In this document: positions 8,913 to 19,203 of the stretch, one piece after another
Position numbering within the stretch: position 1 is the stretch's first letter
How the letters are laid out: every line of letters begins with the position of its first letter
DNA from: Muraenolepis orangiensis
Lineage: Eukaryota; Chordata; Actinopteri; Gadiformes; Muraenolepididae
DNA length: 64,000 nt
Direction of reading: 5' to 3'
NCBI GenBank assembly: GCA_027704905.1
Contig: CM051016.1
Coordinates: forward strand, 13,517,001 to 13,581,000
Translations under genes and position numbers: made by a program
Notes under the pieces: generated by a model
Databases searched by the model: none
What the model was told of the DNA's origin: nothing
Seen by the model: the letters and a program-made list of their open reading frames with translations, nothing else

Positions 8913-9370
8913 TGAACACCCAAACACTGTTAGGGTAGTGGGTACTCTGACAGTGATAAACTGCTGCATCTTCACGCTGTGCGCCCTTGATGGTCAGAGA
9001 GAAGTCAGTGCTGCTTCCACTGCCAGTAAACCGAGCTGGTGTTGATGATTCACGTGTATTAGTACGACTAATTAGGAGCTTGGGGCTTCTCCAGGTTTCT
9101 GTTGGTACCAGTATAAAAGATCGCTATAAACTGCTGGGTTGGTTTTACAGGTCAGAGTGACTCTGGATCCTGCAGTAAAAGACTCTACTGGTGGCTGAGT
9201 CACAGTCACCTGACTGCTGGTTCCTACAGAAAACAAACAAACCACTCAGTTATCCAATAGAAAACACAAGCAAACAAATACTGTTCTTCAACATTGTCAT
9301 TGAGTAGAATGAACCGACCTGTTAAGGATCCACAGACCATTGTCCAGAAAAGGATGGTGAGGTGGTTCAT
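8913..9370 (-). pseudogene. VA2, frameshifted orphan V segment (family A)
   Basis: Leader exon 9319-9370 and V exon 8913-9223 align along their length with VA1. One G is missing in the FR2 stretch that encodes APKLL (about 9081-9084: tggggcttct instead of tgggggcttct), so everything after FR2 is out of frame. Signal, leader and promoter look intact. There is no J or C to its right: homology to the V-J spacer stops near 9630 and the multi-copy spacer unit begins. It is therefore broken and also lacks an adjacent partner, though it could still serve as a sequence donor. Confidence 0.88.
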
Positions 9371-9435
9371 GGTTGTCACGGTTTCTGGGGTGTTGAGTGA
9401 CAGCTCAGAGTCCTGCAGTGTTGAACTCAGAGCAC

Positions 9436-9478
9436 TTTAAACCCTCTCAGAACCCCAGTTTCAGCTGAGCATGCAAAG
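9436..9478 (-). promoter_or_regulatory. VA2 promoter
   Basis: Octamer-like CTTTGCAT (9471-9478) and TTTAAA (9436-9441), as in VA1. Confidence 0.65.
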
Positions 9479-9644
9479 CTTCCTCTATATGGAAATTACC
9501 TGTTTCCACTCATCCCTCTGGGGCTTAGAGTGAATTCATACATTCTGGGAGAACCACAGTATCTCTTCTACATTCACACTTTATGGATTATAATGTTGTT
9601 TTAGCTGCCAACTGATAATCGGAACTCTTTACATTAAATTATTA

Positions 9645-10250
9645 TATTCCTAGTCTGCAATAACGATCCCTATAACTAAAGAAGAGTAGCATAACCTCTT
9701 CTAAAAGTATATTTGCAACCCTGCAGTGTGTGCAGATGTAATCTGAATCAGATTGTCGATTGACCACAAAGCATTAGCATGCTGCACGTGTTTCCATTTG
9801 GTGAAATGTGTGAAATGAGGCAGCTCAACAGAGAGTTACAATTAACTTTATGAAGAAAACTGATCTCAAACGTTAGAGAGATGGTAGAAAACAGTACGAA
9901 ATATACAAAACTAATCATATTGCTTTGAAAAAACTGCTTGCATTGTCAAAACAATGAAAAAGGTGAACGGCCTGAAACCAAAAAGTAAATTACTTTTGGT
10001 TGTTTTCTACCGTCTTCAACCTGCGGCTGCACAACTTTGACTTCCTTAACGTTGGTGAGAACCGAGTTCCTCCGTTTTCAGAGCGTTTGAATGCAGGAAT
10101 GAATGATTGTCTGATCGTCGGCGCCGAGTCTCCCCGACTCGGACAGAACCGTGGAAAATGACTGGGTGAGCTAAACCCGGTGACGTGGTGAACACAACCA
10201 CCCGCAAGGTGACGGAGCGTGACCCGCCTATCAACCCTTGACCCTTGGCT
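9645..10250. repeat. Multi-copy spacer unit (copy 2)
   Basis: Same unit as 7213-7870, more complete. It carries an extra cgccgagtctccccgactcgg insertion shared with the copies at 21045 and 59466 and absent from those at 7213, 32031 and 48300. The insertion marks two subfamilies of the spacer. Confidence 0.55.
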
Positions 10251-10254
10251 ATTC

Positions 10255-10330
10255 TAAGATATAAGTCTGATATAAGATATAAGTCTGATATAAGATATAA
10301 GTCTGATATAAGATATAAGTCTGATATAAG
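10255..10330. repeat. 18-bp tandem repeat, 4 copies
   Basis: Unit ATATAAGTCTGATATAAG. Four copies here and at 21651-21728, three at 60068-60130, and essentially one remnant (ccaatataagacgg) in the other subfamily of the spacer unit. Confidence 0.85.
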
Positions 10331-10417
10331 ACGGGTACCGCTTCATCCGCGCGTTGGGAAAACAATGGTGGAAACTCCAGTTCCACCGCACGCGTATGAA
10401 GCCGTACTCTGCTATAG

Positions 10418-10504
10418 TCAATTATATATATCTATCTATATATATATAGATAGATATATATATATATCAACAGTGTGTGTATTACATACACTGTTGATAC
10501 AACA

Positions 10505-10541
<37 letters not shown>
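10418..10541. repeat. TA palindrome, hairpin and CA tract
   Basis: Interrupted TA/TCTA tract, then an inverted repeat ATCAACAGTGT...ACACTGTTGAT (about 10467-10499), then about 19 CA repeats. The same trio occurs at 21820-21933 and 60215-60370 with different tract lengths. Confidence 0.8.
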
Positions 10542-11515
10542 CTACGGGAATCGTGTGTTTGTCCTGTTTTCCTCTGTTCATGTGTACTTTCTCTGTGTTT
10601 CATTCATCTCCATTCAGGTGAAGCCTTCCCGCATCATCGTAATTCACCATTAGTCCATTCCGCCGTCAATCAAATTGATGCAAGATTTTGATTTGCCATA
10701 TGCAACAAGTACAATGAAATGCTTACTCCGCATTCCCTCCCGCAGTATGGATTTCTAAAACTCTATACTATAAATATACTGTACACAATAAAAAGAACAA
10801 TAAAGTGACTGATGGATGGTTTGTACATGTGTTGAATTGTGCAAAAAGCTGTAAAAAAGCTTTTTAAAGGCCAGTAGTGCAGCAGCATCATGATAACAGT
10901 GCAGTACAGTGCAGTAGCTGTAATGAGTCTAGAAAGTCCAGCAAAAGTATGATAGTGGAACGTAATATTGATGACAATGTTATGATAGTGGCAGCACTCC
11001 TAGCAGTTCAGTAGGCAAACCGCCTGTGGATTTGTGTGATCATTCATTGTGAATTGTTCTGTTTCCCGTTTGCCTTTTTATTAGGCAAATGTGTTGGAGG
11101 CCAGACGTGGGCCCTCTTCCATTGCATTCACATAGGTGATCATTGCTGAAACGCACTAGTTTAGAGGCAGCTGCCACCCGCTGTCATTTGGATTATGAGC
11201 TGGTTGAGAGTAGGTAGCTGTTTGGTTCTCACCCCTAGGGAGGAGGAAGGGAGTCCACACTGATGGGTACTAGGACAGGCATTCAGTTGAGGTCTCTGGA
11301 GCTCCACATCCACTGGGCCACCACCTTTTACAGTCTTGCCGTTCATAAGACGATGCAATCAAGAACAGACAGGACACATGACTATATTATAAATAGTTGA
11401 TTGAAATTTAAATCCTTGCCAAAATATTGGTCCCTTTAAAGAGCTGATGTGAACCTGAAGAATGTGTGGTCACTCATGTACACACAACTGAGTGAGAGTA
11501 ACGAAAAGGTACATG
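10542..11515. other. Spacer without recognised genes
   Basis: Non-coding DNA shared with 21934-22745 and 60371-61350. A short open frame on the minus strand (11161-11358) is kept in the third copy and truncated in the second. It resembles nothing I know. Confidence 0.5.
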
Positions 11516-11990
11516 AGTAGTATGGGTAGTTGAGGTAGTAGCTGTATTTAATATATTGTAGTTGAGGTTGTAGTTGTATATAATATGTGGTAGTTGAGGT
11601 AGTAGCTGTATTTAATATATTGTAGTTGAGGTTGTAGTTGTATATAATATGTGGTAGTTGAGGTAGTAGTTGTATGTAATATATTGTAGTTGAGGTTGTA
11701 GTTGTATATTTAGGTGTTGAGGAATATAATGCTGGTGCTTGGTTGAGGCTAATATTTTTATTTTGATGGTGTTGTTTTGTAGATGTATACTGTGGGAGGG
11801 AATAGGGAGTAAGCATTCCAATGTACCTGTTGCAATTGGCCAATAAAATATATTGTATGTAATATGTGGTAGTTGAGGAAGTAGTTGTATATACTATGTT
11901 GTAGTTTAGGTAGTAGCTGTATGTGGTAGTTGATGTAGTAGTTATAAGTAATAGGTGGTAGTTGAGGTAGTATTTGTATACAATATGCAT
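11516..11990. repeat. Diffuse TGAGGTAG minisatellite
   Basis: Scattered units (ttgaggtagtag and ttgaggttgtag forms) on both sides of a non-repetitive stretch at about 11730-11850. Long minus-strand open frames here are by-products of the repeat. Confidence 0.8.
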
Positions 11991-12284
11991 ACCCCTGATC
12001 ACTACCTGTTAAATACTTACTTACCTGTATATATGTAACCGTTGTGTACCCGTCCCGCCAAGAACACACAAAGAGGCACTGGGTTGGATGACGTGGTACT
12101 TTAGTGAGGGAGCTGCAATGGGTTGGTTCAAAGCACATAACATGTGGTTAGCTCATCCACTGCTTCTGGCTTCATTAGCAGACTGCAAGTCCAACTGCCA
12201 TGGTCGTCATATCCGGGCACATTTATAGACGTTCCGGCTACCAGCAGATGGCGCTACCATTTTTTTAATTTACAATTACATATT

Positions 12285-12906
12285 GTTAATTACATTATAT
12301 ACAATTACTTTTTGTATTGAAATGTCGCCCTTCTGTCCATCACTTTCATCATGGCCACGCAAGGCCAGCTCAAAGGCACCACAGAACTTCACACAGTCTA
12401 TTCTTTTAGACAGGATGTGTTTTTATCCACCTCCTCATTGCGCTTCCTCACGGCAATCCTGTGGCCGTCGTCCAGCTGCGTAGCAATGTTCACTCTGCCT
12501 AGCGTGGCTAGTTCATAGCATTGTGTTCTGAAACAGCCCCCCCCGAAGACGTTTGGAGGACGCTGATTGGCTACATTTTATGTCACTTGTTTATATCTTG
12601 AATCAGCAATTGGCTAAACTGCTACAGAGACCCGCCTCCGTGGGGCTATTTCTCTACAGCCCCCCCAGCATCGTCATACAGTGTACTAGGCATATGTGTA
12701 CTAGGAAAAGCATATTATGTTGCGCAAATTATTTTAAAATCATATTTTACACATATTTATGGGTGCATTCCATATTTTAAACACACATATTGACAATTTA
12801 TATATATTCTTTATTATTTTTATTATTTTTATTATTCATAATAATGTTTGTGCGTGTGGTTTAGGGGGGGCGGCGCCCCATCGCCCCTATGGGCCAGCCG
12901 CCACTG
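12285..12906 (-). mobile_element. hAT-like transposon remnant (copy 1)
   Basis: The minus strand begins CAGTGGCGGCTGGCCCATAG, the end sequence of a hAT family common in fish, followed by a GC-rich run (gggcgccgcccc). Further in, about 12300-12520 encodes a transposase N-terminal piece: QLDDGHRIAVRKRNEEVDKN, then after a frameshift IDCVKFCGAFELALRGHDES. hAT and ZMYM-related transposases contain this FCGAFELALRGHDE motif. The rest of the gene is missing. Related copies lie at 23522 and 62490. Confidence 0.65.
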
Positions 12907-13084
12907 CATATAGATATACCTATTATTATGCTCATATCCCACACATACTCCATAAGTAATATTATAACTGTTTTTATACATAGTAGACTGTCTTTAAGCA
13001 ACTGTAAACCTTAAATTATATATAACCATGCACTTTACTGCAACATTTGCACTCTGGTTAGATGCTCAATTATTATAATTAATA

Positions 13085-13222
13085 GCTGTATGTTATATGT
13101 GTTAGTTGAGGTAGTATCTGTATTTAATATGTGGTATTTGAGGTAGTAGCTATATATACTATGTGTTAATTAAGGTAGTAGTTGTGTTTAAAATATGTGG
13201 TAGTTTAAGTAGTGTCTGTGTC
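13085..13222. repeat. Short TGAGGTAG minisatellite next to VB2
   Basis: About four degenerate units leading directly into a shortened V 3' flank (gtgtctgtgtcagagtctc). Confidence 0.75.
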
Positions 13223-13296
13223 AGAGTCTCTTCCTCCTCAGCAGCTGCAGCAGGTTCCTGCTGTAACAGCTCAGTGACTACAGTGTGACTGAGGGA

Positions 13297-13324
13297 GGTT
13301 TATGTACGGCTCTCAATCACTGTG
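13297..13324 (-). promoter_or_regulatory. VB2 recombination signal, 12-bp spacer
   Basis: Heptamer CACAGTG (13318-13324), 12 bp, nonamer ACATAAACC (13297-13305). Same sequence as the family A signals. Confidence 0.92.
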
Positions 13325-13830
13325 TGAACGTGTTGCCAAGGCCCAGACAGTAATATACTCCTGTATCCTCCCTCTGAACCCCAGAGATGGTGAGAGTGTA
13401 GCTAGATCCAGATCTACTGCCTCTGAACCGAGCTGGGGTCCCTGAATAGAGGTTGACTGCAGAGTATATCAGAAGTTTGGGAGCTTCTCCAGGTTTCTGT
13501 AGGTACCAGCTGAGATCAGCACCAATATCGGAGCTCCCTGTGGCAGTGATGGACACAGTCCCCTCCAGACTAACAGTCTTGGATTTGTCCGGTTGTGTCA
13601 GGAATGAACTGGCAGATGACTCTGGAATAAGAAGTGGATGATGAGCCTTTTGAACCAATGTAAGACAGTCTTCAGTAGAACATTAGTCTAGAACACGTCA
13701 GGAGCAGATAGACAATACTGAAGGATAAACACAGAATAGAACCCAAGAATATGAGAAGAGTGACACAGCCATAACCCTCACCATGAGCAAGAAATGCCAA
13801 CACTGCTAGCAAGGCTGTGGAGGACCTCAT
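13325..13830 (-). CDS. VB2, kappa-like V segment lacking first cysteine (family B)
   Basis: Leader exon 13782-13830 (MRSSTALLAVLAFLAH, donor CATG/GTGAGG), then V exon 13325-13621 after acceptor TTATTCCAG. The V exon encodes SSASSFLTQPDKSKTVSLEG, then VSITATGSSDIGADLSW, FR2 YLQKPGEAPKLLIY, CDR2 SAVNLYS, FR3 with ARFRGSRSGSSYTLTI and the end GVYYCLGLGN. Position 23, normally the first disulfide cysteine, is Ala (GCC). The exon has one cysteine only. Everything else is intact: leader, splice sites, reading frame, signal and promoter. The germline CDR3 end is short. It lies about 2.8 kb left of VA3 and upstream of J2-C2. Confidence 0.9.
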
Positions 13831-13869
13831 CTTGCTCTGTGTCTGTGTGGGTGATGCTTGGCAGCTAGC

Positions 13870-13914
13870 ATATTTAACTCTTGGCGCTCAGAAGTACTCA
13901 AAAGTCATGCAAAA
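13870..13914 (-). promoter_or_regulatory. VB2 promoter
   Basis: Minus-strand TTTTGCAT (13907-13914), then TAAATAT (13870-13876), about 40 bp before the leader ATG. Confidence 0.7.
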
Positions 13915-14147
13915 TAGCGGGCATGTGGGCGGACGTGCACCTGCTTAGAGAGATGTGAAAGTGAGAGAGATAAGGTTGAGTGAGTGCATGACTTTGGAAA
14001 GGAAAATTCATATCTTGGTAATTAATATATTCAGAAATAGTTCAAGTTCTCCAAAATTAAATAAGAATAAAAATAAGACTGTGAAAATAATTGATGTATT
14101 ATTACTGCATACTCCTGCTAACTACCTGTTTATACTTGTATACTTAC

Positions 14148-14213
<66 letters not shown>

Positions 14214-14445
14214 ACACTTCTGCACATATCTCATACCTACTCTATAAGTTATTATTTTATTTTTAGGAGCAGTTTTTTTAATAGCCTTTTTTTACATTGT
14301 ATTTATCCTCTGTACATGATATGCCCTTACATGCACTTTACTGCAACATTTGCACTCTGGTTAGATGCCAAAGTATTTTCACTGTACTGTACTTAAGCCG
14401 TGCAATGACAATACATTTGAATCTAATCTAATCTAATATACAAAA
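14148..14445. repeat. TA microsatellite and (AATCT)n-tailed element
   Basis: About 62 bp of pure TA (14149-14210), followed by a retroposon-like stretch (catgcactttactgcaac ... acatttgaatctaatctaat). The same pair lies beyond the promoter of VB3 and VB5. Confidence 0.75.
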
Positions 14446-14936
14446 AAAGTCTCTAGTCAGAGTTAGAAAAAGGGCAAGTATATAAACATTATTTTTTATT
14501 CATTTTTTACAATTGCTTAACATAAGTATGTATGTGATATACAGTGATTAGCTGTATTTTAATCAAATCATTGTATTTGATGAGTTGATATCATGACAAG
14601 AAGAATGCAGTCTAATGAGTAGCTAGATTGTATTCAAGGTGAGGTCCCATAAGGTGACAGAGTTTGTGTCTGTTCAAGTGACCACCTAACCCTAGCACTC
14701 TGTAGCCCTACAGGCAGTGATAACAGAATGAACAAGTCTTAAGTCTCATCTCTCATCAGACAGAAAGCAATGACATGGACATCGTGGTGTTATTGGACTG
14801 TTAGGTGTGCAATACCACAAGGACTACAGGCGACTTGTTATGATGTCATAGTTGAAAAGTAAATCACCTAAATAAAGACTCACATCTAGATTCAGTTAGA
14901 CTCATGTCTATTCATTAACACAAAAGACATCTCTGA
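14446..14936. other. Spacer upstream of VB2
   Basis: Non-coding, shared with 25786-26284 and 52594-53145. Nothing recognised. Confidence 0.6.
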
Positions 14937-15240
14937 TGTGTAGGTAGTAGTTGTATGTATGTAAGGTCAAGTTGAGGTTTTAGTTGTATGTAAGGAAGGT
15001 CAGGTTGAGGTAGTAGTTGTATCTAATATATTGTAGTTTAGGGAAGAATTAGTATTTCAAATGTAGTTGAGGTCGTAGCTGTATTTAATATGTGGCAATT
15101 GTAGTATTTGTATATAATATGTGGTAGTTGAGGTAGTAGCTGTATTTAGCATGTTAGTTGAGGTAGTAGTTGTGTATATAATATGTGGTAGTAGAGGTAG
15201 TGTTGTATATAATGTGTTAGTTAAGGTAGTAGTTGTATGC
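14937..15240. repeat. Diffuse TGAGGTAG minisatellite
   Basis: Degenerate units with irregular spacing, equivalent to 26285-26585 and 53146-53310. Confidence 0.8.
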
Positions 15241-15697
15241 CACCCCCCCACCCTCCTCTGCTGCCCAACGTACAAACTCTGACCTCGGCTGACTGTACCA
15301 TTTCACCATCTATGTCTTCAACAGCCCTGCACTGTAATCATACTCCCTCCCTCTACCTATAGTTGACATGTTTATTGTGTACATACCTGTATGAGAGCCA
15401 TGTACATGTTGACTGTACTTACCTTACCTTAATTACTCTTCAACTGTTGATATAACTGCATACCCCTGCTCACTACCTGTTGTATATACATGTATATATA
15501 TTTATCTTGTTGATATAACTGCATACCCCTGCTCACTACCTGTTGTTACATCTTATTTAACCACTGTACATTATATATTATCATGCACTTTACTGTAACA
15601 TTTGCACTCTGGTTAAATGCCAAATTATTTTCTCTGTACTGTACTTTGTGCTGTGAAATGACAATACATTTGAATCTAATCTAATCTAATCTAATAT
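15241..15697. repeat. Spacer with (AATCT)n-tailed retroposon
   Basis: Contains two imperfect copies of gttgatataactgcatacccctgctcactacctg. It ends in the element catgcactttactgtaac ... gaatctaatctaatctaat (15580-15697), whose tail runs into the next array. Confidence 0.6.
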
Positions 15698-16480
15698 GTG
15701 GTAGCTGAGGTAGTAGCTGTATATAATGTGTGAGTTGAGTTAGTAGTTGTATATACTATGTGGTAGTTGAGGTAGTAGTAGTATATACTATGTGGTAGTT
15801 GAGGTAGTAGTATATACTATGTGGTAGTTGAGGTAGTAGTATATACTATGTGGTAGTTGAGGTAGTAGTAGTATATACTATGTGGTAGTTGAGGTAGTAG
15901 TAGTATATACTATGTGGTAGTTGAGGTAGTAGTTGGATATACTATGTGGTAGTTGAGGTAGTAGTAGTATATACTATGTGGTAGTTGAGGTAGTAGTAGT
16001 ATATACTATGTGGTAGTTGAGGTAGTAGTTGTATATACTATGTGGTAGTTGAGTTAGTAGTAGTATATACTATGTGGTAGTTGAGGTAGTAGTAGTATAT
16101 ACTATGTGGTAGTTGAGGTAGTAGTATATACTATGTGGTAGTTGAGGTAGTAGTAGTATATACTATGTGGTAGTTGAGGTAGTAGTAGTATATACTATGT
16201 GGTAGTTGAGTTAGTAGTAGTATATACTATGTGGTAGTTGAGGTAGTAGTAGTATATACTATGTGGTAGTTGAGGTAGTAGTAGTATATACTATGTGGTA
16301 GTTGAGGTAGTAGTAGTATATACTATGTGGTAGTTGAGGTAGTAGTAGTATATACTATGTGGTAGTTGAGGTAGTAGTAGTAGTATATACTATGTGGTAG
16401 TTGAGGTAGTAGTATATACTATGTGGTAGTTGAGGTAGTAGTATATACTATGTGGTAGTTGAGGTAGTATCTGTATAGTT
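15695..16480. repeat. Compact TGAGGTAGTAG minisatellite array (VA3)
   Basis: About 25 units of 29-35 bp, mostly the TAGTAGTAGTATATAC form, ending in the fixed unit TGAGGTAGTATCTGTATA just before the VA3 flank. Confidence 0.95.
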
Positions 16481-16632
16481 CATAGTGTAGAAGAGTATAA
16501 AGCTGGTGGTTGGTGGAGGCCCCTGGTTAGAGCAGCTCTGTGCTCAGTGCTCTGTGTCAGAGTATCTTCCTCCTCAGCAGCTGCAGCAGGTTCCTGCTGT
16601 AACAGCTCAGTGACTACAGTCTGACTGAGGGA

Positions 16633-16660
16633 GGTTTATGTACGGCTCTCAATCACTGTG
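16633..16660 (-). promoter_or_regulatory. VA3 recombination signal, 12-bp spacer
   Basis: Heptamer CACAGTG (16654-16660), 12 bp, nonamer ACATAAACC (16633-16641). Confidence 0.92.
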
Positions 16661-17125
16661 TGAACACATTACCACTATGGTAACTCTGACAGTGATAAAC
16701 TGCTGCATCTTCACGCTGTGCGCCGTCGATGGTCAGGGAGAAGTCAGTGCTGCTTCCACTGCCAGTAAACCGAGCTGGTGTAGATGATTCAGGTTTCTTT
16801 GCATACTTTATTAGGAGCTTGGGGGCTTCTCCAGGTTTCTGTTGGTACCAGAATATATAATCACCATTCGTGGAGCCGCGGTAAACTGCTGGGTTGGTTT
16901 TACAGGTCAGAGTGACTCTGGATCCTGCAGTAAAAGACTCTACTGGTGGCTGAGTCACAGTCACCTGACTGCTGGTTCCTACAGAAAACAAACAAACCAC
17001 TCAGTTATCCAATAGAAAACACAAGCAAACAAAGACTGTTCTTCAACATTGTCATTGAGTAGAATGAACCGACCTGTTATGGATCCACAGACCATTGTCC
17101 AGAAAAGGATGGTGAGGTGGTTCAT
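16661..17125 (-). CDS. VA3, kappa-like V segment (family A)
   Basis: Leader exon 17074-17125 (one change from VA1: ATA for TTA near its end) and V exon 16661-16978. The frame is open. CDR1 is long (NPAVYRGSTNGDY), CDR2 is YAKKPES and the CDR3 germline end is CQSYHSGN. Both disulfide cysteines are present (LTCK and VYHC). The long CDR1 is shared with VA5. J2 lies about 1.15 kb to the right of its signal in inverted relation. Confidence 0.93.
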
Positions 17126-17190
17126 GGTTGTCACGGTTTCTGGGGTGTTGAGTGACAGCTCAGAGTCCTGCAGTGTTGAACTCAGAGCAC

Positions 17191-17233
17191 TTTAAACCCT
17201 CTCAGAACTCCAGTTTCAGCTGAGCATGCAAAG
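17191..17233 (-). promoter_or_regulatory. VA3 promoter
   Basis: Octamer-like CTTTGCAT (17226-17233) and TTTAAA (17191-17196). Confidence 0.7.
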
Positions 17234-17771
17234 CTTCCTCTATATGGAAATGAGCTGTTTCCACTCGTCCCTCTGGGGCTTAGAGTGAATTCATACATTC
17301 TGGGAGAACCACAGTATCTCTTCTACATTCACACTTTATGGAATATAATGTTGTTTTAGCTGCCAACTGATAATCGGGACTCAGAATCTGTGACTTTTTT
17401 CTCAATCATTTATTTTATCTTGGTTTGTATGAAATTCTTTAATTTTCAAATTCTTATAAAAAACAACATTTGACGTTTTTTAAATATGTTACTGTCATAA
17501 CAATATTTTAGTAATAAATGCTTTTTCATTATATTGCTTTTCATTAAGTTTAGTTTGTGAAATTGTGCTGAGATAATACAATTTATTCTAGTCTGCCTTC
17601 AACTATGTTATGATAATAAATGCTGAATAAATATAATTGAATAAATCCATACATTCAAACACATTATTAAAGTTACTAACCAGAGCTTGAGTTGTTATGT
17701 GAATTAGTTCATAGTTTCTTGTGATACGTTAGTGTCTGTGTGTCAGTAAGAGATGTCTTCAGTCTGTGGGA

Positions 17772-17810
17772 GGTTTTTGTACGGTTCCTTAATGAGTTTG
17801 TATCACTGTG
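17772..17810 (+). promoter_or_regulatory. J2 recombination signal, 23-bp spacer
   Basis: Nonamer GGTTTTTGT (17772-17780), 23 bp, heptamer CACTGTG (17804-17810). Confidence 0.93.
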
Positions 17811-17848
17811 GTACACTTTTGGTGGAGGCACCAAACTCATCGTTGACT
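17811..17848 (+). CDS. J2 light-chain joining segment
   Basis: Reads YTFGGGTKLIVD and ends GACT before donor GTAAGT. It keeps lysine in GTKL. Confidence 0.93.
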
Positions 17849-18605
17849 GTAAGTACAAAGACACTTTTCTTTATCTGACATAACTACCTGAAAACGACCT
17901 TTATATTTAAATAGGTGTGAATAACGGAATGTTTTTATTTTTATCCTAAACACATTTGTTTTTGTGGTTTATGTTAATGTGTAAACATTGTAAAGTAATT
18001 ATTTACTGTTCAGTCATTAAATGTAATATTGCCATTATTTTTCTATTGATTTAATGATGAGCTTTCATGAATGATATTGATTTACTTTGTACTTCATGAA
18101 ATAGACAAACAAGTATCCTAAAAAGTTGTAATTTAATGAAAAGACAATTTTATTTTCAAATGTATGTCTGTGCTTGAATGTTCTCTTTGCAAATTATTCT
18201 GTAGTATTTTGGACAAATGTTACATTTATTCTAAGAAAAGGGAAGTAAAAAACGAATCTGAAGAAGTTCTGCCACCTGACCGTTGCTGAAACATTTGAAT
18301 TTTTCATGTATTCATTTATGTGTTGAAATGTGGAAATTAATTATAATTAATACATGGCTAATTTAAATGTTTCAAACATTTAAATGTGTCATGTATTAAT
18401 TTATGTGTTGACTTGTTGAAATTAATTTCAATTAATACATGGCTAATTTAAATGTTTCAAACATTTTAATGTGTCATGTATTAATTTATATTAATTTCCA
18501 CATTTCAATGAACAGGTCCAACTCTTGTTGAATGTTCCTCTGTTCTCCCTATGAGTGATGTTCACTAAGCCTGTTGTCCACTTGTCTCCTCCCTCTCTCT
18601 TCCAG

Positions 18606-18928
18606 TGGGAGTGGTGCAGCCCACCCTGAGCATCCTCCCTCCCTCCAGAGTGGAGCTGGAGCAGGGCAGTGCTGCACTGCAGTGTTTGGCCACTGGGGGC
18701 TTCCCCTCAGACTGGAAGCTTGGCTGGAAGGTGGGGGGCAGCAGCAGGTCTGAGGGGGTGTCAGGTAGCCTGGGAGTCCTGGGGAAAGATGGCACCTACA
18801 GCTGGAGCAGCACCTTGACCCTGCCTGCAGACCAGTGGAGGAAGGCGGGCTCAGTGAGCTGTGAGGCCAGTAAGAATGGGCAGACGCCTGTCACTCAAAG
18901 CCTGAATCCTGGCCAGTGTTCAGAGTAG
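18606..18928 (+). CDS. C2, kappa-like light-chain constant exon
   Basis: Same length and domain plan as C1. The one amino-acid difference from C1 that I see is Gln for Leu just before the first cysteine (ALQCLATG), a change shared only with C3. All three cysteines and the GQCSE end are present. The J2-C2 intron is about 757 bp and keeps the duplicated unit seen in cluster I. Confidence 0.95.
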
Positions 18929-19118
18929 AGAGGCTCTATGATGGAAGAACTGCAGAATAAGCATGTCCTCTGACATGTCTGTTTCATATCTCTCTGTCTT
19001 AGTGAGCACTTTAGCTTTTGATGAATTACATGAATATAACATGTCTTTCAGCCGTTATTATTATGCATTCCAGTTTTCATCCCTTGCTTGTGTTGATCAC
19101 ATTGTATGCTGATGCTAT

Positions 19119-19124
19119 AATAAA
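19119..19124 (+). terminator. Poly(A) signal of C2
   Basis: AATAAA in the same gctataataaagatgg context as C1. Just after it, the usual cacttttcatgcaatc stretch is deleted. Confidence 0.8.
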
Positions 19125-19203
19125 GATGGAAAAATATCATTCTGATTTGATATCTGCTGTAATTTTTGAAACAACAACCTTTATTCAGAAACTGGAAATG
19201 ATT

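Noticed and set aside
11436..12002. Long minus-strand open frame rich in Thr, Tyr and Asn (also 22654-23238, 61304-61609)
   Set aside because: It is the translation of the TGAGGTAG minisatellite. Composition is purely repeat-driven and there is no conserved start or domain.
15695..16480. A let-7 microRNA gene cluster
   Set aside because: The plus strand has almost no C, so the unit cannot fold into a precursor with a matching 3p arm. Only the seed-side resemblance is real.
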